DNA from: Aneurinibacillus sp. Ricciae_BoGa-3
Lineage (GTDB): Bacteria > Bacillota > Bacilli > Aneurinibacillales > Aneurinibacillaceae
NCBI RefSeq assembly: GCF_028421645.1
Contig: NZ_CP116887.1
Coordinates: forward strand, 2,296,001-2,360,000
Reading direction: 5' to 3'
Length of the DNA: 64,000 bases
Shown here: positions 25,108-34,042 of the stretch, piece after piece
How positions within the stretch are numbered: the first letter of the stretch is position 1
Layout of the letters: every line of letters starts with the position of its first letter
Notes under the pieces: model-generated
Database searches by the model: none
The model's input: the letters and a program-made list of their open reading frames with translations, nothing else
Told to the model about the DNA's origin: nothing
Program-made: the position numbers and the translations under genes

Positions 25108-25800
25108 ATGGTATCAATTATCTGCTGTACAATGCGGCAAAAATACCTGAAAAATGTTTTTAACAATTATAATAGCCAGAATTTACAACAAAAAGAACTC
25201 ATTATTATTTTAAACCGCAGGGATATGGATATTAACGAGTGGTTGAAAGAAGCAAACCGATCTAAAAGTGTATCCGTATATCAGCTTCCCGAAAAGTTTA
25301 CCTTGGGAGAATGCTTAAACTATGGAATAAAGAAGGCCAGGTACAAATTTATAGCGAAATTTGATGATGACGATTATTATGCTCCCTTCTACCTTAGCAG
25401 GTCAATGAGAGCCTTTAAGAAAACAAGCGCGTCAGTAGTAGCAAAAAAATCTGTCTACATGTATTTCATAAAACAAAAAACGCTTGCTATCCATATGCCT
25501 GGACATGAAAATAAATTCGTTAAAGGGGGAGTCAAAGGGGCGACATTGATATTTAAGAAAAAGGTTTGTAAGAAAATAAAATTCCCCCAAAAAAATCTCG
25601 GCGAAGACGCCTTTTTTATCAAAAAGTGTATCCAGAAAAAGTATAAAATTTATGCCGGGGATAGGTACAATTATGTTTGCTTAAGAAGACCGAATATAAG
25701 TTCTCATACCTGGCATGCCACAAATAAGAGCCTAGTGAAGAAGTGTTCGATGGTGTGTAAAACGAATAATTATCAGCGTCTAATTACAAAATTTGGATGA
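25108..25800 (+). CDS. GT2-family glycosyltransferase, paralogue 1
   Basis: A 230-residue GT-A fold family 2 glycosyltransferase, cytoplasmic and without membrane helices. Conserved points are KELIIILN near 31, ECLNYGIKKARYKFIAKFDDDDYYAP (the DDDD metal/nucleotide-sugar motif near 91), and NLGEDAFFIKK as the likely catalytic ED motif near 170. It is rich in Lys and A+T-rich compared with flanking genes. It is short, lacking the extra C-terminal domain of polymerising GT2 enzymes, so it probably adds one sugar to an acceptor I cannot identify. A close paralogue lies at 26779. Confidence 0.85.
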   Translation: MVSIICCTMRQKYLKNVFNNYNSQNLQQKELIIILNRRDMDINEWLKEANRSKSVSVYQLPEKFTLGECLNYGIKKARYKFIAKFDDDDYYAPFYLSRSMRAFKKTSASVVAKKSVYMYFIKQKTLAIHMPGHENKFVKGGVKGATLIFKKKVCKKIKFPQKNLGEDAFFIKKCIQKKYKIYAGDRYNYVCLRRPNISSHTWHATNKSLVKKCSMVCKTNNYQRLITKFG

Positions 25801-25877
25801 CGGCAACCACAGGAAAAGATCGGCAGCCTAGACTTTAATTATGTGGGTACAAAAGGTATATATTCTTATGTTGGAAC

Positions 25878-25908
25878 AAAATCGGCTCTTTGTTAGGGAG
25901 CCGATTTT
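25878..25908. terminator. Bidirectional terminator between GT2 and deacetylase genes
   Basis: An 11-bp perfect stem AAAATCGGCTC with its complement and a 9-nt loop, with A and T tails, between convergent genes. Confidence 0.85.
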
Positions 25909-25942
25909 TCTGTCGGTAGCCAGAACGACGACGATCTTTATC

Positions 25943-26605
25943 CTAACGAAAGGAAACTGGTGTAAGGGACGGATTAAGCTTTTTTAGCGAATAGCCGCGT
26001 TTTTTAAGAAAAGTAAGAATGTTGGGGAGCAGCCGGGCGGTTTCCGGACGGTCATGCATCAGGATCACAGGCTGAATATGAAACTTCTCTAATTGAATTA
26101 CGCGCTTTTTGACTAAATTCACAAGCCGCTTATCGCGGTATTTCCAATCTAAACTATCTACGTTCCAATCCCATAATTGATATCCCGCCTTCCGAACTGC
26201 TTTTACATAGGATGGTTTCATATGGGGTATGCTTCCGTAGGGGGTGCGAATTAACGTGGTATCTTTACCGGTCACTTTCTTTAACGTGTACCTTGTTTTC
26301 TTTAACTCTCCAAGTACAGATTGCTTAGATGCGTAAAACCTATTTACTTTGTGGGTAACTCCATGCAAGCCAACCGCATGGCCTTCGCTTACAATGCGGC
26401 GCGCCACTTTGGAAAAACGCCAGATTTGCGGCTCCTGCATGAAGAATGTGCCACATGCCTTATACCGGGCTAACGTATTTAGTATGCGAACTGTGGCCCA
26501 ATTTGGTCCATCGTCGAACGTCAGATAGGCAACTTTTCGCGCATCACGGCTTTTATGGGCGTGCGAATTTGCTCGTTTAATGGTTAAATTCACTTTATCG
26601 TGCAT
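25943..26605 (-). CDS. Polysaccharide deacetylase (NodB family), short form
   Basis: A 220-residue NodB deacetylase with no signal peptide or membrane helix that I can see, which is unusual for this family. The motifs are TFDDGPNWAT, GLHGVTHK (the first His of the usual SHTxxH motif is replaced by LHG), RTPYGS, WNVDSLDW and LMHDRPE. A strong GGAGG precedes the ATG. It sits between, and opposite to, two paralogous GT2 genes, so the three may modify the same glycan. With no export signal it may act inside the cell on a precursor, or in the mother cell during sporulation. Confidence 0.82.
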   Translation of the reverse strand: MHDKVNLTIKRANSHAHKSRDARKVAYLTFDDGPNWATVRILNTLARYKACGTFFMQEPQIWRFSKVARRIVSEGHAVGLHGVTHKVNRFYASKQSVLGELKKTRYTLKKVTGKDTTLIRTPYGSIPHMKPSYVKAVRKAGYQLWDWNVDSLDWKYRDKRLVNLVKKRVIQLEKFHIQPVILMHDRPETARLLPNILTFLKKRGYSLKKLNPSLTPVSFR

Positions 26606-26778
26606 ACTCTACCTCCATAGCAGGCTAGGTCACATCCGTTTTTAGATTGTGATCTGCGAGGTTACATGTATTGTAAATAAGCGGTTTCTATTTTTATACA
26701 CACTTCATACTTATATAGTGAAAGATACATGCAAAAGATCGGATAACTTAGAGGGATAAAATCGTATGAAGGGATGGA

Positions 26779-27516
26779 GTGCGGGTGAAATTACATGCAT
26801 ATTCAAAACACAAGACCGCGGGTGTATCTGTTATCACGTGCACAAATCGAGCGGGTTATATCCATAATCTGTTTAGGAATTACAACAGGCAGAACTGGGG
26901 CAAAAAAGAACTTATCATAATATTAAACAAAGCTAATATGGAAATTGAAAAGTACTGGAAAATGGCAAAAAAATATAAAAATATCTCTGTTTATCAACTG
27001 CCGGAAAAAACATCATTGGGGAGATGCCTGAATTATGGCGTTAAAAAATCCAAATATCATTATGTGGCCAAATTTGACGATGATGATTATTATGCACCTT
27101 CTTACTTAAAGGATTCTATTCACGTATTTAAGAAAACAAGCGCAGATATTGTGGGCAAAAGTGCGCATTATTTGTGGCTTGTTGGCCGTAAAACTCTCAT
27201 ACTTCGCAATCCTCATTTAGAAAATAAGTTTGTTTCACTCCTCCCCGGTGCTACTTTAGTCATTAAAAGGAACGTTTTTCATAAAGTGAAGTTTTCTAAT
27301 CAAACGATTGGTGAAGATGACAAGTTCTGTAAGGACGCAACTGCTAAAGGCTTTAAGATCTTTTCAGGGGGAAGAAAAAACTTTATTGCAGTTCGCAGGA
27401 AAAATACGAAAACCCACACGTGGATGATAAGTGAAAAAAAGCTACTATCAAAGAATAACAAGATTATATCCGGTATAAAAAGTTATAGGGAGGCTAGAAC
27501 AATTTCGTCCATGTGA
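26779..27516 (+). CDS. GT2-family glycosyltransferase, paralogue 2
   Basis: A 245-residue GT2 enzyme very similar to the protein at 25108. They share KELIIILN, VYQLPEK, CLNYGVKK, AKFDDDDYYAP, FKKTSA, and an IGEDDKF catalytic segment. It starts at GTG 26779 (GTG 26785 is also possible) after GAAGGGATGGA. It has an N-terminal extension of about 15 residues compared with paralogue 1. The pair probably arose by duplication, with the deacetylase between them. Lys-rich and A+T-rich. Acceptor unknown. Confidence 0.85.
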   Translation: MRVKLHAYSKHKTAGVSVITCTNRAGYIHNLFRNYNRQNWGKKELIIILNKANMEIEKYWKMAKKYKNISVYQLPEKTSLGRCLNYGVKKSKYHYVAKFDDDDYYAPSYLKDSIHVFKKTSADIVGKSAHYLWLVGRKTLILRNPHLENKFVSLLPGATLVIKRNVFHKVKFSNQTIGEDDKFCKDATAKGFKIFSGGRKNFIAVRRKNTKTHTWMISEKKLLSKNNKIISGIKSYREARTISSM

Positions 27517-27523
27517 TTAAAAA

Positions 27524-27555
27524 AACCCTACCCCGGTTTACTTGCGGGTAGGGTT
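27524..27555 (+). terminator. Terminator after GT2 paralogue 2
   Basis: AACCCTACCC/GGGTAGGGTT stem of 10 bp with a 12-nt loop; the A-run before it also allows use on the minus strand by the small gene at 27574. Confidence 0.75.
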
Positions 27556-27573
27556 ATTGACGCATATGACAGA

Positions 27574-27690
27574 TTATAACAACTGATCGATACATTTGGA
27601 TAGCTCGCGTATCGCTAGAAATAAAACCCCGCCAATGGCTACGATCCCGTAAAGTACACCCTCTGTAAAAAGTCTCATCGCTTTAAGCAT
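27574..27690 (-). CDS. Small membrane peptide, 38 residues
   Basis: Reads MLKAMRLFTEGVLYGIVAIG, then VLFLAIRELSKCIDQLL: a basic head, one hydrophobic helix (about residues 11-27) and a charged tail. GGAGG lies 8 nt before the ATG, which is the strongest argument that it is real. It ends 19 nt from a hairpin that would terminate its transcript. No family recognised. The size and layout fit small sporulation, holin-like or type I toxin-like membrane peptides; I cannot choose between them. Confidence 0.6.
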   Translation of the reverse strand: MLKAMRLFTEGVLYGIVAIGGVLFLAIRELSKCIDQLL

Positions 27691-27834
27691 GGTATGAACC
27701 TCCTAACTATGATTTGCAAATCTCGAATCGTATCCTCTTTTGTCACACAAAATCCGATAGTTTGTCACCGAATTGTCATTTATTACGATATGGATATGAT
27801 AGACTTTATTATTTATAAGTTCCAATACATAATA

Positions 27835-27850
27835 GAATATAAGTATATTC
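27835..27850 (+). promoter_or_regulatory. Palindrome upstream of LysR gene 2
   Basis: GAATATA-AG-TATATTC, a perfect 16-bp palindrome 31 bp before the ATG; candidate autoregulatory LysR site. Confidence 0.45.
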
Positions 27851-27880
27851 CTTTCAGTCTATAAAGGGAGGTCGTTGAGT

Positions 27881-28783
27881 ATGGAGCTTCTCCAGTTACA
27901 GTATTTTCGCACAGTTGCCAGGCTGGAACATATATCCAAAGCTGCACAGGAATTAAATATTGCCCAGCCATCTCTAAGCAAAACGATTTCCCGTCTGGAA
28001 GAAGACGTGGGCGTTCCTCTTTTTGACCGCATAGGAAGGCAGATTCAACTAAATCAGTACGGCAGGGCATTTTTGCGCCGTGTTGAAAGGATTTTTACAG
28101 AATTAGAGGAGGGAAAAAGGGAATTAGCGGATCTGAGCGGGTTTTCAAAGGCATCCATATCGTTAGCCGTTACGAGTCCCAGGGTGTTGCCGGGGCTTCT
28201 GGGCGGTTTTCTGGCTTCGTATCCGAATACAAAGTTTCGCCAGGTTATTTCCTCAACGGCAGACATGAAGCGTATGCTTGAGAATTCAGAAGTAGACTTC
28301 TGCATCTCTTCTCCACCGATTGAAGGAGATGGGATTGAAAGCCGGCATTTGTTGACAGAAGAAGTTTACCTAACTGTGCCGCCTGGCCACCCTCTTTCGG
28401 CCCGTGGAAGCATCGATTTGCGAGAAGCGGCAGGGGAGCCTTTTATCAATATGAAAGTGGGTTACGGTTTCCGCGACATTACGGATGAATTCTGCCGACA
28501 GGCTGGATTTACCCCGAGTTTTGCCTTTGAAGGCGATGAACCGGCAGTGATTAGAAGTCTAGTAAAAGCAGGACTCGGCGTCGCTTTTCTCCCGGCGTTA
28601 TCCTGGATGGTCGCGCCTGAACCAGCGCCTGAGCGGCTCCATATTACGAACCCGGTTTGCCAGCGAACCATTGGGCTGGCATGGTTAAGAGGAAGGTATC
28701 TATCAGAAGCGGCGTGCTATTTTCAGCAGTACACGGTAGACTTTTTTGCGCGGATCCAATCTGTTCTCTCGTCACTTTCCTAA
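27881..28783 (+). CDS. LysR-family transcriptional regulator
   Basis: A 300-residue LysR protein: winged helix-turn-helix about 1-60 (MELLQLQYFRTVARLEHISK, recognition helix near AQPSLSKTISRLE), linker helix, and effector domain about 90-295 with a hinge-typical FINMKVGYGFR. The ATG at 27881 lies 8 nt after GGGAGGT; a TTG two codons upstream is too close to that site. A palindrome in the promoter suggests autoregulation. No metabolic gene is adjacent in the same operon. The convergent germination operon is unlikely to be its target. Confidence 0.9.
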   Translation: MELLQLQYFRTVARLEHISKAAQELNIAQPSLSKTISRLEEDVGVPLFDRIGRQIQLNQYGRAFLRRVERIFTELEEGKRELADLSGFSKASISLAVTSPRVLPGLLGGFLASYPNTKFRQVISSTADMKRMLENSEVDFCISSPPIEGDGIESRHLLTEEVYLTVPPGHPLSARGSIDLREAAGEPFINMKVGYGFRDITDEFCRQAGFTPSFAFEGDEPAVIRSLVKAGLGVAFLPALSWMVAPEPAPERLHITNPVCQRTIGLAWLRGRYLSEAACYFQQYTVDFFARIQSVLSSLS

Positions 28784-28820
28784 TCGCTGAATAAACGGCA
28801 GTGAACACAAATCGGGGCCG

Positions 28821-29924
28821 CTATTTCAGCAGCCCCGTTGTCTCGAGCCTTACGTTTGCGTTTACGCGAAAGTCCGCTTGAGGGTAAAGTTGTTGCCACC
28901 TTTCCCATTTGTTAGGGTCAGAATGCCGTGCGCGATAGCGCAGCCCAAAGCCAACAGGGTCAACGTTGTGCTTTTGAATTTTGGTCAGAAAATCCGTCAT
29001 TCTGCGTTCGATCTCAGAGGCGGCCATCTTTTCATAATCTGTTAGTTTGGTCCAGGAGACCTTGATATGCGCTTCCTCTATCGTACCCTGGACAGCAACG
29101 GTGACATCAATTAACGGTTTGCCGGATGGCGTCTCGTTAATTTTGAAAGTGGACTTAACCCTTTCCGCGTCTACCACGAAATATTCTCCGGGCCTGGCCA
29201 CTTTAATGTTTGTTTTTCCTGTGACCTCAATAAACGTATTGAGGACTTTCGTTTCTTCAGGTGTAAGTGTGATAGCGCGTTTGGTATTGCCAAAAATACT
29301 AGCTTTATCGACAATAAACCCATCACTGCCCCTAGTCTGTATAACTGGTAGTTTTGCATTGATGCCCCTCTCGGTCAGGTCCCGCCGAAAAGCAAATAAA
29401 TATTGGGAAATAACATAGGGCGTTTCCGTGCCCGTTCGGCCAAAGAACAAGATCAGCGACTGGGAGGGAAGCCGCTCAGATTTTGGCTTTACTTTAAGCA
29501 CCGAGGCCGCACTCGGCCGGCCAATCCCAACCCAGGCGATTTTTTGGATATCCCGGCGTCTCATTAACCAATCAACGGCATCTCCCACGCCTTTGTCAGC
29601 CAACGCATCTCCAAGCACAATCGTTTTGGCGTGTGCAAAATCGAGCTCTTTGTCTACTTTTGCCTTGATTTTGCGGATCGCCTGGGTAATCGTAGGCTCT
29701 TCCTGGGAAAGAAGCACGAATTCATCTTTTCCCTCTTTCTGCGTGGTGGGCACAGCAAGCTTTAATGTTACGAGGTAGTAATCTTTTTTCTTTTTACCCT
29801 GATCGATGCCAATGCTCATCACAAAAAAGCGCTTATCGATATCTTTGAATCCGCAGCTACAGAGCAAACTAAGGGCAATTAAACCACATAGCAAATAAAG
29901 GAGCCTTTTATTCTTACCCAGCAT
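28821..29924 (-). CDS. GerC-family germinant receptor lipoprotein
   Basis: A 367-residue C subunit of a nutrient germinant receptor on the spore inner membrane. The signal peptide ends in a lipobox (LLCSCG, lipidated Cys near 23). The Ger(x)C signatures RFFVMSIGIDQGKKKKDYYLVTLKLAVP and GDALADKGVGDAVDWLMRR follow, and the C-terminal domain ends in ANVRLETTGLLK. I start at 29924 with GGAGG 7 nt upstream; an upstream TTG-type start at 29951 would lack one. It overlaps the GerB gene by 11 nt, and is last in an A-B-C operon. Which amino acid or sugar it senses cannot be told from sequence. Confidence 0.92.
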   Translation of the reverse strand: MLGKNKRLLYLLCGLIALSLLCSCGFKDIDKRFFVMSIGIDQGKKKKDYYLVTLKLAVPTTQKEGKDEFVLLSQEEPTITQAIRKIKAKVDKELDFAHAKTIVLGDALADKGVGDAVDWLMRRRDIQKIAWVGIGRPSAASVLKVKPKSERLPSQSLILFFGRTGTETPYVISQYLFAFRRDLTERGINAKLPVIQTRGSDGFIVDKASIFGNTKRAITLTPEETKVLNTFIEVTGKTNIKVARPGEYFVVDAERVKSTFKINETPSGKPLIDVTVAVQGTIEEAHIKVSWTKLTDYEKMAASEIERRMTDFLTKIQKHNVDPVGFGLRYRARHSDPNKWERWQQLYPQADFRVNANVRLETTGLLK

Positions 29925-31005
29925 GCTTCTTCCTCCTTGCCGCCCATACAATGGTCAGCACAAGCATTGCCTCGGTTGCAAGCCTTACAGAAATCCATCT
30001 CTCGCTGAAACGAAAGAATTGTTCCTCGTTGAAACTGCCAAGAATCAGGACCCCGCCAATAAAAAGGGCGGATGCGACCCAGCGGGCAGCGACGTTTTTT
30101 TTGCCCTGCTTTACGTTTTTGGGCAGCGAGCGCTTGAAAATTTCCATAGACACATGCCAGTGTATAACCATGCTCATAAAGGAGATATGCGCATAGAGAA
30201 AAAGAAATAAAAAAATCAACCGCTCAACAAAACCATATTGCACCCGCAGTGAATCCGCGGCTACTACGGCAGGAAACGTAAAATCACCAACTCCGCCAGT
30301 CCCTTCCAGACCAATTGGGATAAAAACAGAACCAAAAAGGGTGAGGATACCCATCAATCCGTAGATTATCGCCCAGCGAAAGCGAAACGTAGTTTTAAAC
30401 AGGCGGTTAAAAATAGCCATATTGGCGTAGCCGCTGAAAATATAACTGGATGCAGCAACTCCGCTCCAGTTTGGTGGATTAGTAATGTGAGTTAAACTTT
30501 CCACAATGGCATCCCACCTCATTTGCGGGCTTATAAACGCTTTAAACAGGATAAAAATGTGCCAGGGTACGTAAATAACAATGACGATCTCAATAAAATA
30601 GAGAATCTTCTCAGAAGGCAATTGGATGATTACACTGGCCACAATGGAAAAAACCAAAAGCAGGAGCGGAAGAGGAATATCTGGGTTTATGAAAGTGATC
30701 GTAATGTTGCAAAAGGCAACCATTGTAATCGCACCTGCCAGATAAATCATAACCCCGTGGAGCAGTATGAAGGGAAGGGCAAACCATCTGGGGCTTGCCT
30801 CCCGCATAATTTGCGGCAGATCTTTTCCGGGGAATTTGGAAAGCGATTTCATAAACAGGTAAATAAAGAAAACGCCGATTGGAATTCCCCACAGGATGGA
30901 TTGCATCATTCCGTCAAACCGTTGTTCGATTAGCGCATAAGGAATAAATATAATAACGTTTACAAGCATATTTTCCAAAATCAAATAAAACCAATACCGG
31001 TTCAT
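29914..31005 (-). CDS. GerB-family germinant receptor permease-like subunit
   Basis: A 363-residue membrane protein with ten predicted helices, of the spore germination permease family (APC superfamily). It binds the germinant in GerA-type receptors. GGAGG lies 7 nt before the ATG, inside the end of the GerA gene, and the two overlap by 4 nt. Length is typical. It opens with NRYWFYLILENMLVN rather than the more common short charged tail. Confidence 0.92.
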   Translation of the reverse strand: MNRYWFYLILENMLVNVIIFIPYALIEQRFDGMMQSILWGIPIGVFFIYLFMKSLSKFPGKDLPQIMREASPRWFALPFILLHGVMIYLAGAITMVAFCNITITFINPDIPLPLLLLVFSIVASVIIQLPSEKILYFIEIVIVIYVPWHIFILFKAFISPQMRWDAIVESLTHITNPPNWSGVAASSYIFSGYANMAIFNRLFKTTFRFRWAIIYGLMGILTLFGSVFIPIGLEGTGGVGDFTFPAVVAADSLRVQYGFVERLIFLFLFLYAHISFMSMVIHWHVSMEIFKRSLPKNVKQGKKNVAARWVASALFIGGVLILGSFNEEQFFRFSERWISVRLATEAMLVLTIVWAARRKKHAG

Positions 31006-32369
31006 GGCTTATCCTCCGATAGGGCTCCTACCGCTTGTTTCGATGTTGGGAACAGCTTTAGAAAAGGCATACCCATACTGTCTATGTGAACCAAATACGC
31101 GATGAGCAAGATACTTCCTATTATTAAACCAATACTGCCAAAGAGTGTGGTAAGAAATAATAAGAAGTAGCGGATAACCCGAAACGAAAACCCCATCATG
31201 TTGATGGGAATGACAAAGTTACTGATTGCGACGGCCGCAACGAGGATTATCATAAGGGTGCTGACCAGGCCCGCTTCAGCCGCTGCCTGCCCCAGAATAA
31301 GTCCACCAACTGTTGTGGCGGCGCCGCCAATGGTTTTGGGGAGGCGTAAGCTTGCTTCAACCAGGAGTTCCATTGGAATCATCATAAACAATACTTCTAG
31401 GTAAGAAGGGTAAGGCACAGCTGCCCGGCTGGCTGCAATCGACAGAGCGAGTTCTACCCGTAGTATTTCAGGGTTATAGGATGCAATCACCACATACATT
31501 GCAGGAAGCATCGTACTGGCGAAAAGCCCAATATAGCGCAAGATTTTTAAAAAATGTGTAACAAAATACGGCTGGTATAAATCATCCATAGAAGTCATAA
31601 AATCAAAAAAAATAGCAGGGATGACGAGCGCGAAAGGCGTCCCGTTAATCAGGATGACAATTTTCCCCTGGGTAAGATTGAGAACAATGCGGTCCGGTCG
31701 CTCCGTTATCATGCTTGTTGGAAATAGCGACCTTCTCTTTTTTGTCAGATGTATATTCAATTCGCCTGCGGCCTGGATTGCCGGAACTTTCAAATCTTTT
31801 AATTTTTGTTTAATATCCTGTACCATTTTTGGGTCAGCGTATTCATTATCATACAGGAGGGCAATACTGGTGTGAGTGTCCTCCCCAACCTCGGTTGTCT
31901 CGATGATGAGAGACGCTTTATGATACCGGTGGCGGATCATATTCATCGAGGAATAAATATCGGGGCTGATCGATTTGTCCGGTCCCTGCAGCGTCGTTTC
32001 AACCTTGGCATCCGCTGGCGTTTTCTCTACAATGTTTTTAAAATCCAGTAAGTAAATCTTTTCATTAATAATGAGCACGGCAGATCCCTTTAGCATATCC
32101 TTTAGGGTTTTATCCTTGTTATCTGTCACCGTTGCATTCGGCTGGGAATGAATATACTGTTCATAAGCTTCAACGGTGTTCATTTCGTAAAAAGGCTTAA
32201 TGACATAATCAGATACCGATTTGCTGTCACAGATGCTTTTAATGTAGGCAAGTGTTACTTTCTTATCCTGGTCAACCAGCTCACGGAAGACGACGTCCAC
32301 AGATGCTGAGAACTTCTCTTTAAGCCACGCCAGGGTCAATTCAGCCGTTGTTTTTTTCGGAATGTACAT
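31002..32369 (-). CDS. GerA-family germinant receptor subunit
   Basis: A 455-residue A subunit, first gene of the germination operon. A soluble N-terminal region (about 1-240) is followed by membrane helices (about 280-435). Conserved points include GKIVILINGTPFALVIPAIFFDF, the DDLYQPYF segment, and the membrane motif YPSYLEVLFMMIPMELLVEASLRLP, which are hallmarks of the family. A subunits oligomerise into ion-release channels. AGGAGA precedes the ATG. It is slightly shorter than B. subtilis GerAA, with a reduced C-terminal tail. A sigma-G promoter is expected; I could not assign one by eye. Confidence 0.93.
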   Translation of the reverse strand: MYIPKKTTAELTLAWLKEKFSASVDVVFRELVDQDKKVTLAYIKSICDSKSVSDYVIKPFYEMNTVEAYEQYIHSQPNATVTDNKDKTLKDMLKGSAVLIINEKIYLLDFKNIVEKTPADAKVETTLQGPDKSISPDIYSSMNMIRHRYHKASLIIETTEVGEDTHTSIALLYDNEYADPKMVQDIKQKLKDLKVPAIQAAGELNIHLTKKRRSLFPTSMITERPDRIVLNLTQGKIVILINGTPFALVIPAIFFDFMTSMDDLYQPYFVTHFLKILRYIGLFASTMLPAMYVVIASYNPEILRVELALSIAASRAAVPYPSYLEVLFMMIPMELLVEASLRLPKTIGGAATTVGGLILGQAAAEAGLVSTLMIILVAAVAISNFVIPINMMGFSFRVIRYFLLFLTTLFGSIGLIIGSILLIAYLVHIDSMGMPFLKLFPTSKQAVGALSEDKP

Positions 32370-32542
32370 TGTTGTCTCCTAAGATATTCTTATGGTGAAC
32401 CCGCTTTTTTCTCTATTGAAGTGTCACCCATAATCCGCCAGTCTATACGTTTGTTGATGGCAACCCGCTGCAAAATTTGCCCTGTTTAAACGCTGGAAAA
32501 AAGGGTAGTATTTTTGTATCGAGTAATTAGGGGGAGCCATCG

Positions 32543-32761
32543 ATGACAAATTCTCAGGCGATCGCTTATTCCATTGTTACAATGGAGAGGTTAGGATTTT
32601 CTTTTGAAGACATTCGTAAGACCAGAAAAGAAATGGAACACGTATTCGACTTATTCGATGAGGATGCGATAGAGCCATACGCAGCCCATATTATGTCGGA
32701 ATTAATTTCAACCAGGCTGTTGGATGTCAAGATTAATTCCATAGTTGAGATAAGCGAATAA
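32543..32761 (+). CDS. Small protein of unknown function, 72 residues
   Basis: A soluble, acidic, all-helical protein (begins MTNSQAIAYSIVTMERLGFS) with GGGGGAG 6 nt before its ATG and a good terminator behind it, so it is a real single-gene unit. No Cys, no membrane helix, no DNA-binding motif. I do not recognise the family. It is transcribed divergently from the germination operon, which makes a spore role possible but unproven. Confidence 0.7.
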   Translation: MTNSQAIAYSIVTMERLGFSFEDIRKTRKEMEHVFDLFDEDAIEPYAAHIMSELISTRLLDVKINSIVEISE

Positions 32762-32769
32762 TAAAGTCG

Positions 32770-32796
32770 CCGGCCGGATAAAAGGCCGGTTTTTTC
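32770..32796 (+). terminator. Terminator of the 72-residue protein gene
   Basis: CCGGCC/GGCCGG stem with an 8-nt loop followed by six or more T residues. Confidence 0.85.
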
Positions 32797-32919
32797 AATT
32801 ACTAAACCAGTCTGATTATAGAGTGTTGATGTGGCTTGAGCGATGTTTTTGTCATATGTTTTAAAGTCTCATCTGGAGTGTAATAGGCTATTAGTACATG
32901 TAAAGGGAAGGTAGCCGAG

Positions 32920-33963
32920 ATGCTCAGAGATAAGTGGTTTAGAAGAGGCGTACAGTTTTTATTAGTACTGGTTATTATTTATATGGTTTATAAAATTAAC
33001 TTTGTTTTTATACCCATCGTTACGATTTTACGGGCGATTTTTCTTCCCTTTATTGTTTCCGGGGTGGCTTATTATTTACTCCGACCGATTGTCAGGTGGC
33101 TTGAGAGCAAAAACATCAAAAGAAGCGTATCGATTCCTTTTATTTATTTCGTTCTGGCAGGCATGCTTACGGCCGGATTTTTTTTCTTAAGGCCGTATTT
33201 AGTGGGGCAGTTTGCTACTTTGGCCCAGCGATTCCCCACCCAGTTAACGCGGATGGAGAACTATGTATCCCACCTATCGCCTTTTGCCGATAAAGTAACC
33301 CATAGCTTTTCAAACATGGTGAATCAAACTGGTGAGAAAATGAAAGATCAATCCAGCACGATACTGTCTGAAATGATAGGTGTAATCTTTTCGGTAGCGA
33401 CTGTGCCTTTTATCTTGTTTTATATGCTGCGGGACGAGAGCAACTTCTGGCAGTTTATAAAATATTTAATCCCGCGGTCCAAGCGGGAGGAGGTGGACAG
33501 CGTCCTATCAGAAATTGATGAAACGATCGGGGATTATATCCGAGGCCAGATTACCGTGAGTTTTATCGTGGGGGTACTTCTCTATATCGGCTACCTAATA
33601 ACCGGGCTCGACTATGCCGGCATACTTGCCCTCATCGCAATGGTTACAAACTTTATACCCTATATAGGGCCTTTTATTGCGGCGGCTCCAGCTGTGTTGA
33701 TTGCCCTGTCCATTTCTCCTTCCTTGATGGTAAAGGTTCTGGTGGCATATATTATCGTTCACATATTGGAAGGCAATGTTATCACCCCGCATATCATGGG
33801 CAGAAATCTGGAGATACACCCGTTAACGATTATTGTGATCCTGTTATTTTCGGGTGAACTTGCTGGTGTTCCTGGACTTATTTTTGGTGTCCCTGTTTAT
33901 GCAATCGTTAAAGTGATATACAGCCATATATTCGAATACCTTGAACCAAAACTAAAATCGTAA
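32920..33963 (+). CDS. AI-2E family transporter
   Basis: A 347-residue polytopic protein of the AI-2E/PerM family with about eight predicted helices. It carries the family's central FILFYMLRD and the C-terminal ALIAMVTNFIPYIGPFIAAAPAVLIAL, followed by HILEGNVITPHIMG. Family members have been linked to autoinducer-2 export or sodium/proton antiport; which applies here is unknown. GGGAAGG lies upstream of the ATG. A second, divergent paralogue lies at 34514. Confidence 0.88.
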   Translation: MLRDKWFRRGVQFLLVLVIIYMVYKINFVFIPIVTILRAIFLPFIVSGVAYYLLRPIVRWLESKNIKRSVSIPFIYFVLAGMLTAGFFFLRPYLVGQFATLAQRFPTQLTRMENYVSHLSPFADKVTHSFSNMVNQTGEKMKDQSSTILSEMIGVIFSVATVPFILFYMLRDESNFWQFIKYLIPRSKREEVDSVLSEIDETIGDYIRGQITVSFIVGVLLYIGYLITGLDYAGILALIAMVTNFIPYIGPFIAAAPAVLIALSISPSLMVKVLVAYIIVHILEGNVITPHIMGRNLEIHPLTIIVILLFSGELAGVPGLIFGVPVYAIVKVIYSHIFEYLEPKLKS

Positions 33964-33985
33964 ACCAATGGTAATCAAATAAAAG

Positions 33986-34009
33986 GGGTATGCGCGACTG
34001 CGCATACCC
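33986..34009 (-). terminator. Hairpin between convergent genes
   Basis: GGGTATGCGC-GACT-GCGCATACCC, a perfect 10-bp stem; on the minus strand it is followed by TTTT. Confidence 0.7.
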
Positions 34010-34042
34010 TGTATCAAAGAGAATGCTATTCATTTGAAAGAC

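Noticed and set aside
30523..30933. A 136-codon plus-strand frame inside the GerB gene
   Set aside because: Antisense shadow of a well-supported membrane protein gene.
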